Assembly (NCBI RefSeq): GCF_013328205.1
Contig: NZ_JABULH010000005.1
Location: 186,001 to 250,000, forward strand
Source: Sphingomonas hominis
GTDB lineage: Bacteria; Pseudomonadota; Alphaproteobacteria; Sphingomonadales; Sphingomonadaceae
Direction: 5' to 3'
DNA length: 64,000 nt
Position numbers and translations under genes: made by a program. This document shows positions 1-8,082 of the stretch, piece by piece. The first letter of the stretch is position 1. Each line of letters begins with the position of its first letter. The notes below the pieces were generated by a model. That model was not told the DNA's origin, ran no database searches, and saw nothing but the letters and a program-made list of their open reading frames with translations.

Positions 1-55
1 CAACAACATCAACAACCCTCATTTTAGATTCTTCTATTGAAGAAGGAGTGCCCGA
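1..55. other. AT-richer leader upstream of hemE
   Basis: This short stretch is clearly richer in A and T than the rest of the window and has no coding signal. It ends in the Shine-Dalgarno sequence AAGGAG (43-48) for hemE. In Caulobacter and Rickettsia the chromosomal origin lies directly beside hemE, so this could be the edge of an origin region that continues to the left. No DnaA box (TTATCCACA) is visible in these 55 bases, so this stays an inference from position. Confidence 0.35.
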
Positions 56-1081
56 TTGTCCGGCTCCAAGCCCCTGCTCGCGGTTCTGAACGGTGAGGCG
101 CGGTCGCGTCCACCGGTGTGGCTGATGCGTCAGGCTGGACGCTACCTGCCCGAATATCGCGCATTGCGAGCGGAGAAGGGCGGGTTCCTGGCGCTGGCGA
201 TCGACCCGCACGCCGCAGCCGAAGTGACGGTGCAGCCGATCCGCCGCTTCCGGTTCGACGGCGCGATCCTGTTCAGCGACATCCTGATGGTGCCGTGGGC
301 GCTGGGACAGGAGCTGACGTTCGGGGTGGGCGAAGGCCCGCGATTGGCGCCGGCGCTGGTCGAGGCCGATCTGGATGCGCTGACCCCCGATCTCACGCGG
401 CTCGATCCGGTCTATGCGACGGTGGAGCGGGTGGCGGCGATGCTGCCGGCTGAGACGACGTTCCTGGGGTTCGCCGGATCGCCGTGGACGGTCGCGACGT
501 ACATGGTGGCGGGCGCGGGATCGAAGGACCAGGGCGCGACGCGGATGCTGGCCTATCGCGACCCTGTGCGTTTTGGTGAGATCATCGAGCGGGTCGTTGC
601 GCTGACGGTCGAGTATCTGTCGCGGCAGATCGCGGCGGGCGTCGAGGCGGTGCAGCTGTTCGACAGTTGGGCGGGGTCGCTCAGCCCGGCGCAGTTCGAG
701 CGCTGGGTGATCCAGCCCAACCGGGCGATCGTCGATGCATTACGGGCGCGGCATCCGGGCGTGCCGATCATCGGTTTCCCCAAGGGTGCGGGCGCGAAGC
801 TGGTCGATTACGCCGCGGGGGTCGCGCCCGACGCGATCGGGCTGGACGAGACGGTCGACCCGGCATGGGCGAACCGCGTGCTGCCCGCGGGGATGCCGGT
901 GCAGGGCAATTTCGACCCGCTGCTGCTCGAAGCGGGCGGACCTGCGCTGGAGGACGGCGCACGCGCGATCATGGCGGCGCTCGCCGGACGCCCGCACGTG
1001 TTCAATCTGGGGCATGGCATTGGGCAGCACACGCCGATCGCGCATGTCGAACGGCTACTTGCCGTGCTAAGGGCTGAATGA
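56..1081 (+). CDS. hemE: Uroporphyrinogen decarboxylase HemE
   Basis: Cytosolic enzyme that decarboxylates uroporphyrinogen III four times to coproporphyrinogen III in haem synthesis. The 341 residues match the normal family length. The first UroD signature (PPVWLMRQAGRYLPEYR, about 19-35) carries substrate-binding Arg25 and Arg29; the catalytic Asp is D75 in ILFSDILMVP; the second signature GFAGSPWTVATYM lies near 138; the conserved C-terminal His is in FNLGHGIGQHTP. The start is a TTG, chosen because AAGGAG sits 7 nt upstream and the protein has no good later start before the first motif. The stop overlaps the hemJ start (ATGA), so the two are probably co-transcribed. Confidence 0.97.
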   Translation: MSGSKPLLAVLNGEARSRPPVWLMRQAGRYLPEYRALRAEKGGFLALAIDPHAAAEVTVQPIRRFRFDGAILFSDILMVPWALGQELTFGVGEGPRLAPALVEADLDALTPDLTRLDPVYATVERVAAMLPAETTFLGFAGSPWTVATYMVAGAGSKDQGATRMLAYRDPVRFGEIIERVVALTVEYLSRQIAAGVEAVQLFDSWAGSLSPAQFERWVIQPNRAIVDALRARHPGVPIIGFPKGAGAKLVDYAAGVAPDAIGLDETVDPAWANRVLPAGMPVQGNFDPLLLEAGGPALEDGARAIMAALAGRPHVFNLGHGIGQHTPIAHVERLLAVLRAE

Positions 1082-1539
1082 TGGAACCGGGTTTTCTGGG
1101 CGCGACCTATCTGTGGGTCAAAGCGGCGCATCTGATCTTCGTCATCTTCTGGATGGCGGGGCTGTTCATGCTGCCGCGTTACCTGGTGTACCATCAGGAA
1201 GGGCTGGCGGACGCGGGCGAGGCGGCGCGCTGGACCGAGCGCGAGAACAAGCTGCGGAGCATCATCCTGACACCGGCGATGGTGCTGGTGTGGGTGCTCG
1301 GCATCCTGCTCGCGATCAACGCCGGGCTGCTCGCGGGCGTGCCTGGGCTCGGCTGGCTCCATGCCAAGCTGCTGATCGTGCTGCTGCTGAGTGGCTATCA
1401 CGGCTGGGCGGTCGGATATGCCAAGAAGCTGGCGCGGGGTCGTGCGACCGTGTCGAACAAGGCGCTCAGGATGATGAACGAGATACCCGCGCTCGCCGTC
1501 ACGCTGATCGTCATCCTGGTGATCGTGAAGCCGTTCTGA
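1078..1539 (+). CDS. hemJ: Protoporphyrinogen IX oxidase HemJ
   Basis: Small integral inner-membrane protein, 153 residues with four predicted hydrophobic segments, of the HemJ family that oxidises protoporphyrinogen IX to protoporphyrin IX. Residues 13-39 hold the typical first helix with His18 and the following LPRYLVYH motif (Arg34, His39); HAKLLIVLLLSGYHG near 97-111 is the other conserved block. It overlaps hemE by 4 nt, which gives two haem pathway enzymes in one operon. A second ATG directly follows the first, so the start could be one codon later. A short hairpin (1547-1563) follows the stop. Confidence 0.93.
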   Translation: MMEPGFLGATYLWVKAAHLIFVIFWMAGLFMLPRYLVYHQEGLADAGEAARWTERENKLRSIILTPAMVLVWVLGILLAINAGLLAGVPGLGWLHAKLLIVLLLSGYHGWAVGYAKKLARGRATVSNKALRMMNEIPALAVTLIVILVIVKPF

Positions 1540-1546
1540 GTCGTAA

Positions 1547-1563
1547 GGCCGTTTCGATCGGCC
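1547..1563 (+). terminator. Short hairpin after hemJ
   Basis: GGCCG-tttcgat-CGGCC forms a 5-bp stem just after the hemJ stop. There is no run of T after it, so it is at best a weak or Rho-assisted end of the hemEJ transcript. Confidence 0.35.
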
Positions 1564-1584
1564 GGGCGCCTGGGCGAGCCTTGC

Positions 1585-1738
1585 GCGCTTGACTTGGCTA
1601 CGCGCCAATCTTAGGTCGCGAGCACGGTAGAGGCGCGCCCGCGCCCTGCCGCCTCCTTCCAGCGTTTCCGCCAGCGACTTACTCCTTTCGCCGGAACCAG
1701 CTTCTCCCTGTTTACCCGATCGTATCGGACCGACGACC
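1585..1738 (+). promoter_or_regulatory. rho leader with C-rich, G-poor tract
   Basis: The rho leader has a possible -35 hexamer TTGACT (1589-1594) with no convincing -10. From about 1645 to 1720 it is a pyrimidine-rich stretch with repeated CTCC/TTCC/CCC blocks and few G residues. That is the composition expected of a Rho utilisation (rut) site, and rho is autoregulated through its leader in E. coli. No Shine-Dalgarno is seen before the rho ATG. The rut assignment is inferred from composition. Confidence 0.45.
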
Positions 1739-2995
1739 ATGCACCTGAAAGATTTGAAGAAGAAGGCTCCTGCCGAGCTGGTCCAACTGGCCGAGGAGCT
1801 GGGCGTCGAGGGCGCCTCGACCTTGCGCAAGCAGGATCTGATGTTCGCGATCCTGAAGGTTCAGGCAGAGAACGGCGAGCAGATCATGGGCGAGGGCACG
1901 ATCGAGGTGCTCGCCGACGGGTTCGGTTTTCTGCGCTCGGCACAGGCGAACTATCTCGCCGGGCCCGACGACATCTACGTCAGCCCGAACCAGGTGCGAA
2001 AGCACGGCCTTCGCACCGGCGACACGGTCGAAGGCGAAATCCGCGGACCGAAGGACGGTGAGCGTTACTTCGCGCTGGTGAAGATCACCCAGGTCAATTT
2101 CGAGGACCCCGATCGCGTGCGCCAGCGCGTGAACTTCGACAATCTGACGCCGCTCTACCCCGAAGAGCGGTTGAAGCTCGAGATCGAGGATCCGACGATC
2201 AAGGACAAGTCGGGCCGCGTGCTCGACGTGGTCACGCCGCTCGGCAAGGGGCAGCGCTGTTTGATCGTGGCGCCGCCGCGCGTCGGCAAGACGATCATGA
2301 TGCAGAACATCGCGCGCGCGATCTCGATCAACCACCCCGAGGTATTCCTGATCGTCCTGCTGATCGACGAGCGGCCCGAGGAAGTCACCGACATGCAACG
2401 CACGGTGATCGGCGAGGTCGTGTCCTCGACCTTCGACGAGCCGGCGACGCGCCACGTCCAAGTCGCCGAGATGGTGATCGAGAAGGCCAAGCGGCTGGTC
2501 GAGCACAAGAAGGATGTCGTCATCCTGCTCGACAACATCACGCGCCTGGGCCGCGCCTACAACACCGTCGTCCCGAGCTCGGGCAAGGTGCTGACCGGCG
2601 GTGTTGACGCGAATGCGCTCCAGCGGCCGAAGCGCTTCTTCGGTGCGGCGCGCAACATCGAGGAAGGTGGTTCGCTGACGATCATCTCGACCTCGCTGAT
2701 CGACACCGGCAGCCGCATGGACGAGGTGATTTTCGAGGAGTTCAAGGGCACCGGCAACGCCGAGATCGTGCTCGACCGCAAGGTGGCGGACAAGCGCATC
2801 TTCCCGGCGATCGACGTCGGCAAGTCGGGCACGCGCAAGGAAGAGCTGCTGGTCGACAAGGGGCAGCTGTCCAAGATGTGGGTGCTGCGCCGCATCCTGA
2901 TGCAGATGGGCACCGTCGACGCGATGGAGTTCCTGCTGGGCAAGATGAAGGATTCGAAGACCAACGCCGATTTCTTCGACAGCATGAATCAATAA
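1739..2995 (+). CDS. rho: Transcription termination factor Rho
   Basis: Hexameric RNA-dependent ATPase/helicase that ends transcription. The 418 residues match the family. Residues 1-45 are the Rho_N helical domain ([20 protein letters not shown]); about 55-120 is the cold-shock-like RNA-binding fold ([20 protein letters not shown]); the ATPase core follows with Walker A PPRVGKT near 178-186, Walker B VVILLDN near 260 and the Q-loop region around 280. The ATG lacks a recognisable ribosome binding site but is the only start that gives the full Rho_N domain. It stands alone after hemEJ, with a long leader that may be autoregulatory. Confidence 0.98.
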   Translation: MHLKDLKKKAPAELVQLAEELGVEGASTLRKQDLMFAILKVQAENGEQIMGEGTIEVLADGFGFLRSAQANYLAGPDDIYVSPNQVRKHGLRTGDTVEGEIRGPKDGERYFALVKITQVNFEDPDRVRQRVNFDNLTPLYPEERLKLEIEDPTIKDKSGRVLDVVTPLGKGQRCLIVAPPRVGKTIMMQNIARAISINHPEVFLIVLLIDERPEEVTDMQRTVIGEVVSSTFDEPATRHVQVAEMVIEKAKRLVEHKKDVVILLDNITRLGRAYNTVVPSSGKVLTGGVDANALQRPKRFFGAARNIEEGGSLTIISTSLIDTGSRMDEVIFEEFKGTGNAEIVLDRKVADKRIFPAIDVGKSGTRKEELLVDKGQLSKMWVLRRILMQMGTVDAMEFLLGKMKDSKTNADFFDSMNQ

Positions 2996-3005
2996 CCGAG
3001 CGTGG

Positions 3006-3026
3006 CGTGCGCCATGCTGGCGCACG
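3006..3026 (+). terminator. Hairpin after rho
   Basis: CGTGCGCCA-tgc-TGGCGCACG is a perfect 9-bp stem with a 3-nt loop 10 nt after the rho stop. No T-run follows. It probably stabilises or ends the rho mRNA. Confidence 0.5.
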
Positions 3027-3040
3027 ACTCACGCCGGTTC

Positions 3041-3114
3041 GGCCGGCGGGTGCGGCACAAACCGCACCCGACCGACGACGCGGGCTTAGCCCGCGGCGCC
3101 TTCCCTCCCCTCAC
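3041..3114 (+). repeat. GC-rich palindromic repeat, family B copy 1
   Basis: The segment begins GGCCGGCGGG, contains the hairpin GGGTGCGG-cacaaa-CCGCACCC, then CCGACGACGCGGGCTTAGCCC, which folds on itself (GCGGGCTtaGCCCGC), and ends in CTTCCCTCCCCTCAC. The same block order recurs at 4861-4926. Only two copies are seen here. Confidence 0.65.
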
Positions 3115-3236
3115 AATGTATCGAAACATGTCCGGGGGATCACTCAGCGGATCACCGGGCCGGCTAGTGCGTCTGACCGGCTTGGCGTGTGCAGCGGTTG
3201 CGCTATGACGCGTGACATGAACCGGGAGCCCGTCGC

Positions 3237-3944
3237 TTGATCCTCGCCACCATCCTCTCCGCCGCGGCGGCCGCTGGCCCCGGATCGCTGTCCGACATCT
3301 GGCAGCATATCGTCGCCGACTTCTCAAACCTGAACGAGCCCGCGGCGCTGGCGGCGTTCGGGCAGGTGTTGCTGATCGACCTGGTGCTGGCGGGCGACAA
3401 TGCGATCGTCGTCGGCGCGCTGGCGGCGGGGTTGCCGGCGGACCAGCGCAAGAAGGTGATCCTGATCGGCATCGGCGCGGCGTTGGTGCTGCGCATCTTC
3501 TTCGCGCTGATCGTGACGTGGTTGATGGGGCTGGTCGGGCTGATCTTCGCCGGCGGGTTGCTGCTGCTGTGGGTCAGTTGGAAGTTCTGGCGCGAAATTC
3601 GCGAGGGCGGCGCGCACGAGGCCGAGGAAGTATCGGGCGTGCGCCCGGCCAAGAGCTTCGCTGCCGCTGCCTGGGCGGTCGCGGTCGCCGACGTGTCGAT
3701 GAGCCTCGACAACGTGCTGGCGGTGGCGGGTGCGGCACGCGAGCATCCGGGCATTCTGGTGATCGGGCTGCTGCTGTCGGTGGCGCTGATGGGGCTGGCC
3801 GCGAACCTGATCGCACGGATCATCAACAAGCATCGCTGGATCGCCTATATTGGCCTCGCAGTGATCGTGTTCGTGGCGGGCAAGATGATCTACGAAGGCT
3901 GGACCGGGACCGCGGAGACGGCGGGGATCGTGTCGCTGTTCTGA
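3237..3944 (+). CDS. TerC-family integral membrane protein
   Basis: 235-residue multi-pass inner-membrane protein of the TerC/YjbE family; relatives act in metal (often manganese) export or in metallating exported proteins. Two matching acidic motifs lie in membrane helices: LIDLVLAGDNAIVV near 45-58 and DVSMSLDNVLAVAG near 152-165, the hallmark of the family. About seven hydrophobic segments are visible. The start is TTG, set by GGGAG (3224-3228) 8 nt upstream. Many relatives are controlled by a manganese riboswitch, but I do not see that motif in the leader. The substrate is unknown. Confidence 0.88.
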   Translation: MILATILSAAAAAGPGSLSDIWQHIVADFSNLNEPAALAAFGQVLLIDLVLAGDNAIVVGALAAGLPADQRKKVILIGIGAALVLRIFFALIVTWLMGLVGLIFAGGLLLLWVSWKFWREIREGGAHEAEEVSGVRPAKSFAAAAWAVAVADVSMSLDNVLAVAGAAREHPGILVIGLLLSVALMGLAANLIARIINKHRWIAYIGLAVIVFVAGKMIYEGWTGTAETAGIVSLF

Positions 3945-4044
3945 CGCGGGGGACGACGGCGATCGGGATCGGTCAGGGTTCACGGCGCGTTCAATGCCGC
4001 CGTGCCACTCATGGCCGATCAAGCAATCACCGGAGCTTCAACTC

Positions 4045-4650
4045 GTGAAAGTCTTTCTGCCGCTCGCCGTCCTCGCCGCGACCGCGATTCCCGCCGCGGC
4101 GCAGACCGGCGACCTGGCGGCGGTGCAGCGGCATCTGTCGGCGGTGAACACGATGACCGCCGCATTCAGCCAGACCGATCGCAACGGACAGGTGCTGACC
4201 GGCACGCTGACGCTCAAGAAGCCGGGCAAGATCCGGTTCCAGTATCAGAAGGGCGTGCCGATCCTGATCGTCGGCGATGGCCGCGCGCTCACCTTCATCG
4301 ATTATTCGGTCAGGCAGGTGCAGCGCTGGCCGATCGGGAATTCGCCACTGGGCGTGCTGCTCGATCCCAACAAGGATATTTCCCGCTTCGCCAAGATCGT
4401 GCCCAGCAGCGATCCACGGGTCGTGACGCTCGACGGTTACGATGCCAAGCATCCCGAATATGGGCGCATTACCCTGGTATTCGCGCGCGACGCGGGTGCG
4501 CCGGCCGGATTGATGCTGCAGGGCTGGGTCCAGCTTGACGCGCAGGGCAATCGCACCACGATCCGGCTGTCGGGACAGAAGTTCAACGCACCCGTGAGCG
4601 ACGGAACGTTCCGCTGGAACGATCCGCGGCGGCAGGGACGCGTCGGGTGA
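4045..4650 (+). CDS. lolA: LolA-like outer-membrane lipoprotein carrier
   Basis: Periplasmic chaperone that takes lipoproteins from LolCDE to the outer membrane. I place the start at the GTG at 4045: GGAG lies 9 nt upstream, and translation then begins with a clean signal peptide (VKVFLPLAVLAATAIPAAAQ). An ATG 17 codons earlier would bury that signal. The mature part has the LolA pattern: VNTMTAAFSQTD, GTLTLKKPGKIRFQY, then GDGRALTFIDYSVRQVQRWP. At 201 residues it is of normal size. It is followed by 389 bp of repeat-rich intergenic DNA. Confidence 0.88.
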   Translation: MKVFLPLAVLAATAIPAAAQTGDLAAVQRHLSAVNTMTAAFSQTDRNGQVLTGTLTLKKPGKIRFQYQKGVPILIVGDGRALTFIDYSVRQVQRWPIGNSPLGVLLDPNKDISRFAKIVPSSDPRVVTLDGYDAKHPEYGRITLVFARDAGAPAGLMLQGWVQLDAQGNRTTIRLSGQKFNAPVSDGTFRWNDPRRQGRVG

Positions 4651-4860
4651 TGCGGTTTCTTGCAATTCCGTTCATCGCAGCGACAGGCACAAGCGCTTAG
4701 ACGGGGCTTGCGGTCGTGGGGGCTTGTCGGGGATTTTTCCCCCTGTTGCCCCGCTCTCCCACGGTCCCGCCTGCGTGACGAACGACAGGTCGGCCCTCGC
4801 TCCTCGCCCCCGGAGCGGGGGCCATTCTGCGAATGGGCCTATGAATTGGCCCATGAGCAC

Positions 4861-4926
4861 GGCCGGCGGGCCGCGAGGCCCGTCCGACGACGCGGGCTTT
4901 GCCCGCGGCGGGCCTTCCCCACTCAC
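4861..4926 (+). repeat. GC-rich palindromic repeat, family B copy 2
   Basis: Same organisation as 3041-3114: GGCCGGCGGG, an inner palindrome (GGGCCGCGAGGCCC), the shared core CCGACGACGCGGGCTTTGCC, and a final CCTTCCCCACTCAC. The two copies differ mainly in the inner hairpin, as expected for compensated stem sequences. Confidence 0.65.
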
Positions 4927-4942
4927 GTCAGCGTCGCGAAGA

Positions 4943-4972
4943 AGCGGGATTTCGGGTCAAGCTCGGGATGAC
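4943..4972 (+). repeat. Palindromic repeat, family A, half unit
   Basis: AGCGGGATTTCGGGTCAAGC followed by TCGGGATGAC corresponds to the right half of the full family A repeats near 37.4, 59.7 and 61.6 kb (agcgggatcccggatcaagtccgg...tgac). It abuts the family B copy, so the two families share an insertion spot. Confidence 0.6.
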
Positions 4973-5039
4973 GGTTGAGACGGGTGTGGTTCTCCCCTCC
5001 CCTTGGCAGCCCCTCCCCCGCGGCGCTACACGCGCTGCT

Positions 5040-5822
5040 GTGAAGATCGTGTCCTGGAACATCAACTCGGTGCGGTTCCGCATCGATATCGTGGAGCAAT
5101 TCCTGCGCGAGGCGCAGCCCGACGTGCTGTGCTTGCAGGAAACCAAGGTGGTCGACGCCGACTTCCCGGTCGAGGCGTTCCATGCGCTCGGTTACGAGCA
5201 CGTCATCCTGCACGGGCAGCGGATGCATCACGGCGTCGCGATCGTCGCGCGCGTGCCGGTGGTGGAGGACGACCGGCTCGACTGGCAGGCGAACAAGGAA
5301 GCGCGGCACCTGGGCGTGCGGCTGCCGAACGGCGTCCGGTTGGAGAACGTGTACGTGCCCGCGGGCGGCGATGTGCCCGATCGCGAGGTGAACCCGAAAT
5401 TCGGGCAGAAGCTGGATTTCATCGAGCGAATGACACGCTGGTCGCGAGACCTCGACTGCCCGACGATCCTGACCGGCGATTTCAACATCGCCCCCCTGCC
5501 CGCCGACGTGTGGAGCCACAAGGCGCTGCTGAAGGTGGTCAGCCACACGCCGATCGAGGTCGAGGCACTCGATACGCTGAAAGCGTCGAACACGTGGGTC
5601 GATCTCGGGCGGCACTTCCACCCGGCACCGGCGCGGTTGCACACGTGGTGGAGCTATCGCTCGCCCGACTGGACCAAGAACGATCGCGGGCGGCGGCTCG
5701 ACCATATGTGGGCGACTGCCGACGTGGCGGCGCAAGCGCGTGCGCACACGGTGTTCGAGGATTGCCGCGCCTGGTTGAAGCCGAGCGACCATGTGCCGAT
5801 CATGACCGAGTTCGACTGGTGA
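5040..5822 (+). CDS. xth: Exodeoxyribonuclease III (AP endonuclease)
   Basis: Mg-dependent 3'-5' exonuclease and AP endonuclease of base-excision repair, 260 residues. From the GTG at 5040 the protein opens with the family N-terminus VKIVSWNINSVRFR; LCLQETK near 30-36 supplies the metal-binding Glu; LTGDFNIAP and the C-terminal SDHVPI carry the catalytic Asp/Asn and Asp-His. The reading frame runs open upstream, but that part is repeat-derived and lacks homologous motifs, so I start at the GTG although no strong ribosome binding site is present. It overlaps ribA by 3 nt. Confidence 0.93.
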   Translation: MKIVSWNINSVRFRIDIVEQFLREAQPDVLCLQETKVVDADFPVEAFHALGYEHVILHGQRMHHGVAIVARVPVVEDDRLDWQANKEARHLGVRLPNGVRLENVYVPAGGDVPDREVNPKFGQKLDFIERMTRWSRDLDCPTILTGDFNIAPLPADVWSHKALLKVVSHTPIEVEALDTLKASNTWVDLGRHFHPAPARLHTWWSYRSPDWTKNDRGRRLDHMWATADVAAQARAHTVFEDCRAWLKPSDHVPIMTEFDW

Positions 5823-6874
5823 GCGCGCGCGCCGCGGCCAAGGCGATCGACGCGCTGCGCCGTGGTTGGCCGATCGCGATCCACGCGGCGGGTGAGCAAG
5901 CGCTGACATTGCTGGCGATCGAGACCGCGGACGAGGGGCGGTTGCGCGACTTCGCGGGCGACGATTACGGTATCCTGATCTCGAGCGGGCGCGCGGAAAC
6001 GCTCAAGCTGCTCAACCAGCGCGCGTCGGGCGACCCCGACCAGCCGGTGGTGATCGAGCGCGCGCCGTGGTTCGACATGGCGCTGGCGACCGCGATCGCC
6101 GACCCGCAGCGCGATCTGGCGACGCCGATGAAGGGGCCGTTCCGCACGCTCGACAATGCGCGACCTATGGCGACTGCGGCGGCGTTGCAATTGGCGCGGA
6201 TTGCGGGGCTGCTGCCCGCCTTCTTCACCGACGGCGTCGATCCCGAGGTGACGATCACGCCTGACGACGTGGCGAGTCACGAGGATGCCGCGCGTTTGTC
6301 GATCGCGGTGCGTGCCAAGCTGCCGGTCGACGGCGCGGAAGATGCGGAGATCGTTGCGTTCCGCTCGCCCGAGAGCGCGGACGAACATGTCGCGCTGATC
6401 GTCGGCGCGCCGAATGGGCGCCCGCCGGTGGTGCGGTTGCATAGCGAATGCCTGACTGGCGACGTGCTCGGCAGCCTCAAGTGTGATTGCGGACCTCAGC
6501 TCCATGCCGCGATCCACGCGATCGAGCATAGCGGCTGGGGCATCCTGTTGTACCTGCGGCAGGAGGGGCGCGGAATTGGGTTGATCAACAAGCTGCGTGC
6601 CTACGCACTGCAGGATCAGGGTTTCGACACGGTGGATGCGAACACGCGGCTCGGCTTCGCGATCGACGCGCGCGATTTTGGCGTGGCGGCGCGGATGCTG
6701 ACGCTGCTGGGGCAGGGCGAGGTGCGACTGCTGACCAACAATCCGGCGAAGGTCGCGGGGCTGGAGGCGGCGGGCGTCCGCGTGATCGAGCGCGTGGCGC
6801 ATTTCCTGCCGACCAACCCGCACAACGAGCGATACCTAGCGACCAAGCGCGACCGGACGGGGCATCAGCTCTGA
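5819..6874 (+). CDS. ribA: GTP cyclohydrolase II with N-terminal extension
   Basis: First enzyme of riboflavin synthesis: GTP to diaminohydroxyribosylaminopyrimidine phosphate, formate and pyrophosphate. The C-terminal two thirds is classic RibA: VRLHSECLTGD, zinc ligands Cys211, Cys222 and Cys224 in C-x10-C-x-C, LLYLRQEGRGIGLINK, and LLTNNP. E. coli RibA is about 196 residues; this one is 351, with roughly 150 extra N-terminal residues. The extension faintly resembles a RibB (DHBP synthase) fold, but I do not see RibB's acidic active-site motif. The GTG start overlaps the xth stop (GTGA). Confidence 0.92.
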   Translation: MSARAAAKAIDALRRGWPIAIHAAGEQALTLLAIETADEGRLRDFAGDDYGILISSGRAETLKLLNQRASGDPDQPVVIERAPWFDMALATAIADPQRDLATPMKGPFRTLDNARPMATAAALQLARIAGLLPAFFTDGVDPEVTITPDDVASHEDAARLSIAVRAKLPVDGAEDAEIVAFRSPESADEHVALIVGAPNGRPPVVRLHSECLTGDVLGSLKCDCGPQLHAAIHAIEHSGWGILLYLRQEGRGIGLINKLRAYALQDQGFDTVDANTRLGFAIDARDFGVAARMLTLLGQGEVRLLTNNPAKVAGLEAAGVRVIERVAHFLPTNPHNERYLATKRDRTGHQL

Positions 6875-6917
6875 CCGTCGGACCTGCCGTGTGGGTAAGG
6901 TCAGACGTGAAGGCGGC

Positions 6918-7439
6918 ATGACGATGCGGGCGCCTACACTGATCGTCGTGTTCGGCGCGGCGGTGCGTGCCGACGGGCGGCCGAGCGGCGCGCTGGCGGG
7001 GCGGATCGCGCTGGCGCGGCGACTTGCGTTGGAGGAGCCGGGCGCGATCGTGTTCTGCTCGGGAGCGGTCGGGCGCGAGGGACCGTCGGAAGCGTCGGTG
7101 ATCGCGGACGGTCTGCGCGACATGGTGGCGGGCGAGCGGCTGGTGCTCGACGAGACGAGCCGCGACACGTTGCAGACGGCGCTGGCGGCGGCGCGCTATG
7201 CCCGCGCAAACGGCATCGCGCGCTGCATCGCCTGTACCGACAACTGGCATCAGCCGCGCGCGCGGATGCTGTTGCGGATGTTCGGTGTCGTGGCGGGCGG
7301 TGCGTGGATGACGCCCCGTGCGCAGCCGGCCGCCTTGCGCGCGCGCAACTACGCGCGCGAGGCGCTGGCGCTGCCGTACGACGTGGTCGCGGGCGCGTGG
7401 GCGTTGACGGGCGCGCGCGTCAGGCGAGCAGCGCGCTGA
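6918..7439 (+). CDS. DUF218 (YdcF/SanA-type) protein
   Basis: 173-residue protein of the DUF218 family, whose better-known members (SanA, ElyC, YdcF) are linked to envelope processes. Visible family features are LIVVFGAAVRADGRPSGAL at the N-terminus, IVFCSGAVGREGPSEASVI, LVLDETSRDTLQTALAA (conserved Glu and N/D-T), and CTDNWHQPRARMLL with the conserved His and Arg. The ATG at 6918 is preceded by AGGCGG. Its 3' end overlaps the convergent HAD gene by 20 nt. The reaction is unknown. Confidence 0.8.
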   Translation: MTMRAPTLIVVFGAAVRADGRPSGALAGRIALARRLALEEPGAIVFCSGAVGREGPSEASVIADGLRDMVAGERLVLDETSRDTLQTALAAARYARANGIARCIACTDNWHQPRARMLLRMFGVVAGGAWMTPRAQPAALRARNYAREALALPYDVVAGAWALTGARVRRAAR

Positions 7440-8082
7440 CCTCGGCAAAATCGCGCGCGACCGCGTCGACGCCGATCGCGCGCAGCCGGTCGGCGTGGCC
7501 GGGTGCGCAGTGCGTGCCGGCGACCAGGCCGATGACGTAGCCGCCGCTCGCCACTGCGCCGGTCGCGCCGACGGGCGAATCTTCAAGAATCGCACAGCGC
7601 TCGATTGGCACGCCGAGCTGTTCGGCACCGTAGAGGTAAAGGTCAGGCGCGGGCTTGCCGCGGGTCACGTGCTCCGCACCCGAGTAGACGTGATCGCCGA
7701 ACACGTCGGTGAGGCCGAGGTGAGCGAGATGCGCGTGGAGCCAGCGCGTGCCGCTCGACGACACGACCGCTTTGGGCAGATCGGCAGGTAGGCTGCGTAC
7801 GAAGGCGACCGCGCCGGCGACCTCCTCGATCCCCTCCGCCACGCAGCGCGCATCCTCGGCAGCGCGCGCTTCGTGGAAGGTGGCGGGGAGTGGGCCATCG
7901 ATCCAGCGCTCGACTGCACCGCGAAAGTCTGCGCCCGACAGGCCCATGAAGTTCGCCATCGACTGTTCGGGGGTGGTCGGGTGACCGATGCCGGTCAGGA
8001 ACGCGGCGATCTGGCGGTTGCCGGCGGCCTCGCTCTCGATCAGCACGCCATCGAAGTCGAACAGGAGTGCGGCGAACTTCAT
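7420..8082 (-). CDS. HAD-superfamily hydrolase, phosphoglycolate-phosphatase-like
   Basis: 220-residue HAD phosphatase with a C1 cap. Motif I is LLFDFDGVLIES (nucleophile D9, acid/base D11); motif II VVSSSGTRWL; motif III the Lys in TRGKPAPDLYLYGAEQLG; motif IV AILEDSPVGATGAVASG. This pattern fits beta-phosphoglucomutase/phosphoglycolate-phosphatase relatives acting on small sugar phosphates; the substrate cannot be told. It lies 4 nt inside the end of the YggS-type gene (ATGA overlap), so they form an operon, and its 3' end overlaps the DUF218 gene on the other strand. Confidence 0.88.
   Translation of the reverse strand: MKFAALLFDFDGVLIESEAAGNRQIAAFLTGIGHPTTPEQSMANFMGLSGADFRGAVERWIDGPLPATFHEARAAEDARCVAEGIEEVAGAVAFVRSLPADLPKAVVSSSGTRWLHAHLAHLGLTDVFGDHVYSGAEHVTRGKPAPDLYLYGAEQLGVPIERCAILEDSPVGATGAVASGGYVIGLVAGTHCAPGHADRLRAIGVDAVARDFAEVSALLA

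Larger units (their letters stand above)
4651..5039. other. Repeat-containing intergenic region
   Basis: About 390 bp between lolA and xth without a believable gene. It holds the second copy of the GC-rich palindrome family B (4861-4926) followed directly by a half copy of the family A palindrome (4943-4972), then a pyrimidine-rich stretch before xth. Short open frames here have atypical composition and no ribosome binding site. Confidence 0.7.

Noticed and set aside
3115-3236. Possible manganese (yybP-ykoY) riboswitch before the TerC-type gene
   Set aside because: The family often has this riboswitch, but the conserved loop sequences were not found in the leader.
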